NCBI RefSeq assembly: GCF_000699445.3
Contig: NC_067196.1
Span: forward strand, 38,770,616-38,834,615
Origin: Schistosoma haematobium
Lineage: Eukaryota; Platyhelminthes; Trematoda; Strigeidida; Schistosomatidae
Direction: 5' to 3'
Length of the DNA: 64,000 nt
Shown: positions 58,784 to 64,000 of the stretch, piece after piece
Position numbering within the stretch: position 1 is the stretch's first letter
Layout: each line of letters opens with the position of its first letter
Translations under genes and position numbers: made by a program
Notes under the pieces: generated by a model
The model's database searches: none
Seen by the model: the letters and a program-made list of their open reading frames with translations, nothing else
Told to the model about the DNA's origin: nothing

Positions 58784-60209
58784 CTCTGAAACACTTTATG
58801 AATAATTGAGTAATTTGGAAGTAATATTTTGATGAATACATATTCTTCCTTGTACTATTTATTAAAAATCAGTAATGAACTTTCATTCAAGTTTCAAACA
58901 TTGGTGTCTCTACTGAAGTTTGATAGATGCCTGTCATTTTAGAATATGCCTTTCAATGTAAGACCTCACTTTAGTTTTGTGATTTTAATCCAATAAAGAA
59001 ACTGTAGTATAATGTGTACAACAAGATTAAATAGTTGTAGACTAAGTGAAATAAATAAAAACCCTACCAAATAAGTAAGATACGTAGACAACTACTTAAT
59101 TCATTCTCTAGTAGATTACTTAAATCTATACAGGCTGATTAGTATTTGACCAATAAAAACGTCAGAATGAGTTTGTAAGTATCATTACGAAGATTGGACC
59201 TGATGATTTTAAATCAATTAAGGTATTGAGTGAGTTCTTTATAGTGTTAATAATCTTAGTAATATAATTGTATCATTACAATAAGTCAAAAAGTTTAGTT
59301 CTCTAAAAAAGCAACTTACACTAGGCTGTGAAACGTCAGAAATTCAACTTTCTACACTATTACTCTGTTATTAATATGAAAGTTTTGCATTTTTCGCGCG
59401 TACATAACAGAGTAGCTGGTTAATTTTGAAAGTAAATATTCAAAAAGAATATAATAATAACTAGAGTGAGAACGAAAGACACTGAAAGATTTAAAGTGTA
59501 ATTTAAGCCGTTTTATTAAATTTGATACTTTTTTACATGATAATGCATACTAATAAGGAATGAATTAGAATTTACTGTAGAAAAAGTTCTATAATGCCTG
59601 TAAACAGTCTAGAATAATATCTAATTCAGATATTTCCTATTAATCAGTAATCAAATTAACTATGAATTAGATATTGGTTCCTATTACCTTGTCATGGAAG
59701 TTTGATCTAAATTCTGGGTCACCAGTTTTCCAAACGTGGATTTTATGACCATACATTTACCTGTTTGAAATTTATTTTAATTAACTTATTATGTCTATCA
59801 ACAACGTGTAATTAGGTGTTTCTACAGAATATTAACAACTCATCCCGAATTTAATTACTAAGAAACTTAAAAAGTACCATGACAATGGTTGTTTTTCGTT
59901 TCGAGAGACAAGAGGCGATACTTATTGGATTGATACAGTATATACATTCGGTGACGAGAAAAAGATGTCTTGCAAGCAACACTAATCATGAACAATAACA
60001 GTGCTTTCTGGCTTTTACTGGTGGTCAGGCTAAGTTCAGTTCGTGAGTTAAGCTATGAAGACTACAAATGAACAGAAACGTTTTTGTACATATTTTTGGA
60101 ATATTCACAAATTAAACGCTCATGAAACGGTACAAAGAGAAATTTCATTCTAAAATTTCGATTACGAATGGTTCACACTACGATGAATACGTTTAATCAT
60201 AAAACTTAC
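58784..60209. other. Intron of the SH2 gene with one PLE-type hammerhead remnant
   Basis: At 59301-59345 (+) lies TCTAAAA, AGCAACTTACACTAGGCTGT, GAAA, CGTC, AGAAATTC. It is the same family as 5066-5115 and 55171-55216, with the CTGAAGA box decayed and GAAA and GTC intact. Nothing else is recognised. Confidence 0.5.
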
Positions 60210-60514
60210 CATTTGACAGTGAAGTACTGTTATTTTTTGATTGAATACTAATTGCATTGCTGACTGCATTAGTTTCACCATTATTAATATTATTGTTAAT
60301 TGAAGACAGTGGTGAAACAGAATGACTATTACCATTTTTACATTGAATTGATTCAGATTTAGTATTTATAGAATGATGATGAAGAAGGATTGGACTAGAA
60401 GTCACATTTGTTATTAATGTCTTCCGAGAATCGACATTATCATTATTATTTGTACAATGGTAATTAGGATGATGATCAGAATAGTTGTTGTTGCCGCTAT
60501 AATAATTGCATGAA
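60210..60514 (-). CDS. SH2 adaptor gene, most 5' exon found in this window
   Basis: The acceptor ATATTCTTTCAG precedes TTCATGCAA and the donor is TCAAATG/GTAAG. One leading base (T) must complete a codon from an earlier exon that I could not find, so the gene continues upstream, possibly beyond the window. It encodes SCNYYSGNNNYSDHHPNYH, then Asn/Ser-rich sequence (NINNGETNAVSN) to SLSN. The exon is low complexity and has no domain. From its first full codon to the stop at 28649 the eight exons give 848 residues, and the total length divides exactly by three, a strong internal check. Confidence 0.85.
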
Positions 60515-60889
60515 CTGAAAGAATATAAGGAGGGTTTATATGAAATATGAAATATAAAGAGTACACTAAGTAAAAAAAACGAATGAAACACTATTGCACA
60601 CTTGCAAAAAAATAAAAGTTCTCACTACTTCTTGTTCAGTGATAATTATCTTCACCAATATGACATACAGAATAAATTTTTGGAATTAGTTCACATAGGA
60701 TGTTTGTCTGTCCATCATGAAATTGATATTCAAGTGTTTAGTAAACAGTCTTCTATAGAAAGCTTTATTCAAAGTGTATCCTCACTTTGTAATGGTTTAT
60801 TGCATGCCAAAAAATGGATTGTCTAATAGTAACAAACTCAACTATGTTTCACGACTAAAACTTCAACTAGACCGTATTACTATTTAAAA

Positions 60890-61240
60890 TGTCAGTATAG
60901 GGTTGTGGGGGTTGTTGAGATTTTTTAATTAAGATCATGAACCGAACAATGTTAAACCACCATTGAAAACCTGAAAGCCCTGGACGGCCGTTTAGTCCTA
61001 GAATGGAACTACTCGGCAGTACGCACCCACGATTTTGCACACGGGGCTCGAACTCAGGATCTTCAGTCTCACGCACGAACGCTTTACCTCTAGACCACTG
61101 AGCCGGCTGGCATCCAACGGTGTTAATGTCTAACTTCAACCGATCCGCAATATTGCGCGATCGTCCACCATTGTTTTCAGTGAGTAACTGTTTCACGCCT
61201 GACACGGTTGAACTCCACCAGTCATGGCTTCTCACTAAAA
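60890..61240 (-). mobile_element. tRNA-like SINE with hammerhead relic (family F2)
   Basis: Near full length on the - strand: GGTTGAACT...GAAACAGTTACTCACTG, box-A-like GGCTCAGTGGTCTAGAGG, box-B-like GAGTTCGAGCCCCG, the hammerhead relic (60977-61022) and the right end ACCATTG...GTTCATGATC. The core reads CCGAGTA and TAAA, so it is dead. A 122-codon ORF at 60867-61235 is read through this repeat and is not a gene. Confidence 0.8.
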
Positions 61241-64000
61241 CTGCGATAATTACCTATTAGAACTATCCATTAGTGAGTTTATTTATGTATTAAATTTATT
61301 GTGGTTTCTGTTCATTTGACTTTTGAATTAATCGACCATAATTTTTGCTCGGTATAACATGAATTTGTATTACTTAATCCATTGTGATTTTTTATTTACT
61401 AAACTTTTGTTCAGTATAGTAATAAATTGTATCCTGTCTGTAATCATTTGTTTAAATGACAGCTGTTCGGTTTGATAATTTCTGTAATTAATAATCACTA
61501 AATATAATTAGTATATAACTGATTAAACTGGGATGTAATTTAATTCATCGAGAGTCTTTAGTAATTAAATCTTCCTTTCAAGATTGGTACCTTGGAGTAG
61601 TCCAGAGGCCAAGATAGGAGAAAACTACCATGTCGTAGCTCAGGGTGTGATAAGAATTACTGCTGATACCTCAAAGAATAAAAATCTGAAAAGTCCTTTA
61701 CAGTTCGACAGATGTAATGTAACTTCTGAGTTGTTGATAAGAGATACTTCAAAAACAAATGATGTTATTTAGATGTACGTAGATAGTTTTCATGATAACC
61801 TTAATTCAGCGAAAGAATTACTTTGAAAACTGCTCAGCTGTCTCGTCTCAGTATAAAACTCTTCAGTAGATCCATGGGGTAATATTAAGCCATCAAAATC
61901 CGATTCCGACCAAATAATCTAAATGAATAACGGTCACCACAAGATTCTAAGTTCATGTCCTGATAGGATAATGAGTGTGTACTTTTGGAAAATCTTTTAT
62001 TCGAATTAAAACAGTTATCTTCAATGCTTGATGGTTCTAAATGATTTTCTGGATAAGTTCAATTCAGAATATAAAATATTTTCATATATATATATATATA
62101 TATATACAGATTTCCAGAAATTTTCTCATTTGAAAGGAATCACTTTGAAATAATGAAAAAAATTATCAATCAAGCGGACGACAGCAAACAAGTTTCTAGC
62201 TTTAGTTAAATTTGTTCAGAAATAATGTAAAAACAAAAAACAATTACACTAAAGAATAAAAACCTGATTAGTGAAGAATAAATATTTAAATACTTAAACT
62301 AGAAAAAGAATAAAATCAATTGAAATACGTTAGTTTGCTCAATTCTTTACTTTTTACAGTAAAGAAAGCAGTAAAACAACAATGTCAGTCAATAATCAAA
62401 AGCATTCGGAACAATGAATTCATAATATTGAATATGATTGATTATTTTACAGATATATAACGTACACTACCTACACATAAACATGCACACCCAAATTCAT
62501 TTGTATGTTTTGTTTCCTATATAACATCATTTACATTTTGATGCACTGTTTCACTGGTACTTTATTCTCAATTTTATTCGAAACATGATTCATCTTGTTA
62601 AGTCATTTGGTTACTAATCTTAAAGCTTAACACTTCGAATTTTACTTTTTGACTTTCTATAGTGATACAAAACTCTACTTCACAACTGATCTAGAGAGTA
62701 ATGAAGTTTCATCAATTAATTCATTTTGGGCCTTGATCATCAAGAATAATCTGTTTGGTTGTGTTATTCCTTCTCCTCAGTTATTCTTCTGGACCAACTT
62801 AGACTAGTGTAGTAAAATCTCGAGAATTCAATAAAAAAAAGCTCGTAAAACCGAAAAATATTAATATATTTTAATCACATTTGTATTGCATTAGTACATT
62901 AGTACCGTACTTTTGGTGGCCTTTGAAAATGTTTTCTAAAATTCAATAGAGATAAGTACCAACTCATTACAGTTGAGTTCTGAAACATCCCTATCTGAGC
63001 ATGACTTCTAGGTAGATCTTGATACGATCAGAAATTAATCAATACTATATAAATATATATCATTTACAAAAAACCAATACACAATCATTAACATAGAAAT
63101 AATAATAACTAGTGTTAAAAATTATTTGCATAAAGGAATCGATAGTTTTTCTATAGATTAAAATATTACTGATAATTTTATTCGTAATTTGATACTATCT
63201 AAATAATCAGTGAGATTTACATTGAACAAAACAAATAAATTTGATTAAATTCAACATTTTGAGACCGTACACATACATATAACATTTATTCAACATGAAA
63301 TAATAAACAGTAATATTTCAATGGTAATATCAACCATACAGGATGCTGATTTTAATCCTTGTAGTATATGGTTATGAAGAGTTACTACCATAGTCAGATG
63401 TCAAGTGATTATCAAATAATATATATTCATGTAAAATAAACATGAAATCGGCAATTGTATAAAATGAGAATATTTAAAGTAAAATCACGATGGGGGGTGG
63501 AGTGCCGAAAATTGACAAAACTCATAGGAATTAAGACCAAAGTATCACTCAGAAATGTTACATAAACCTCTGATATCGAATAAAATAATTACATAGAATA
63601 AAATTAATTGGTTTATTGATAATATAAGAAAATTAATCAATAAAATGACTAGTGACTGGATATTTACCACTATAATAAAACAAGACAAAATCAATTAGAA
63701 ATAAGAACTAAGTAGCATTGACCTTAGTTACTCAATTTATCTAGTTACTGGTTAATGTAATGATCTTCACGAAAGTTAAATCTTTCTTTAAGTTATTTAA
63801 TATAATGAATAAATAGTGAAAGAAAGAAATAATCTAAAAATTTATAACAAAGTAAAAAAACAACTCATTTCTGTTGATTCTTTGTACACAGAATAGTTTA
63901 CTGAATGTCGGTTGTTATAATATTGCTTTCTTTTCTGGAAATAAACACAATTTCCTTTCGTTCTAGTATAAAAATAACATGCAGTTATACATAAATATAT
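61241..64000. other. No gene recognised; probable upstream intron of the SH2 gene
   Basis: AT-rich sequence with a short (AT)n tract at 62085-62106. An ORF of 62 codons at 61584-61772 (+) has no splice or family support. An earlier exon of the SH2 gene should lie here or beyond 64000 but I could not identify one. Confidence 0.4.

Noticed and set aside
60867..61235. 122-codon ORF on the - strand
   Set aside because: It runs through an F2 SINE; the protein is repeat read-through.
61584..61772. 62-codon + strand ORF
   Set aside because: No splice sites, repeat match or family signature; the length is expected by chance.

Overview
The window reads as a gene-poor, AT-rich stretch of a blood fluke (Schistosoma) nuclear genome. 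Four things point there: GT-AG introns, an RTE-type LINE of the schistosome SR2/SjR2 kind, Sm-alpha-like SINEs that carry hammerhead ribozymes, and Penelope-like (PLE) remnants. The species cannot be fixed from the sequence alone. Nothing looks bacterial, and there is no CRISPR array or operon.

Two host genes can be assembled by hand. On the - strand, eight exons from 60514 down to 28649 join in perfect phase into 848 codons plus a stop. They form the 3' part of a low-complexity, Ser/Asn/Thr-rich adaptor protein that ends in an SH2 domain, resembling the SHB/SHD/SHE/SHF family. On the + strand, one exon (11335-11545) can splice in the same phase to either of two different terminal exons (13280-13446 or 14846-15030), which predicts two C-termini for an unrecognised protein. 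The two genes converge, and the interval between them holds most of the intact mobile DNA.

Layout: 1-11 kb holds PLE, RTE and hammerhead relics plus a 440-bp near-identical inverted repeat pair (3700-4139 and 9368-9807). 11-15 kb is the + strand gene. 16.8-19.2 kb has two inverted foldback SINEs and two hairpin-ended repeats. 19971-23178 is a full-length RTE with a 14-bp target duplication and one nonsense codon. 24.6-27.2 kb has an Sm-alpha composite, a retroposon and a PLE 3' end bounded by inverted hammerhead-bearing arms. 28.6-60.5 kb is the SH2 gene, whose introns hold a CR1-like relic, Sm-alpha units, foldback SINEs, retroposons and (AT)n tracts. 61-64 kb shows no gene.

The most striking theme is self-cleaving RNA. 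At least three unrelated repeat lineages here carry recognisable hammerhead cores: Sm-alpha, a tRNA-like SINE with terminal inverted repeats, and PLE-type ends (two sequence types). Two copies (45028-45072 and 5066-5115) keep all core residues.
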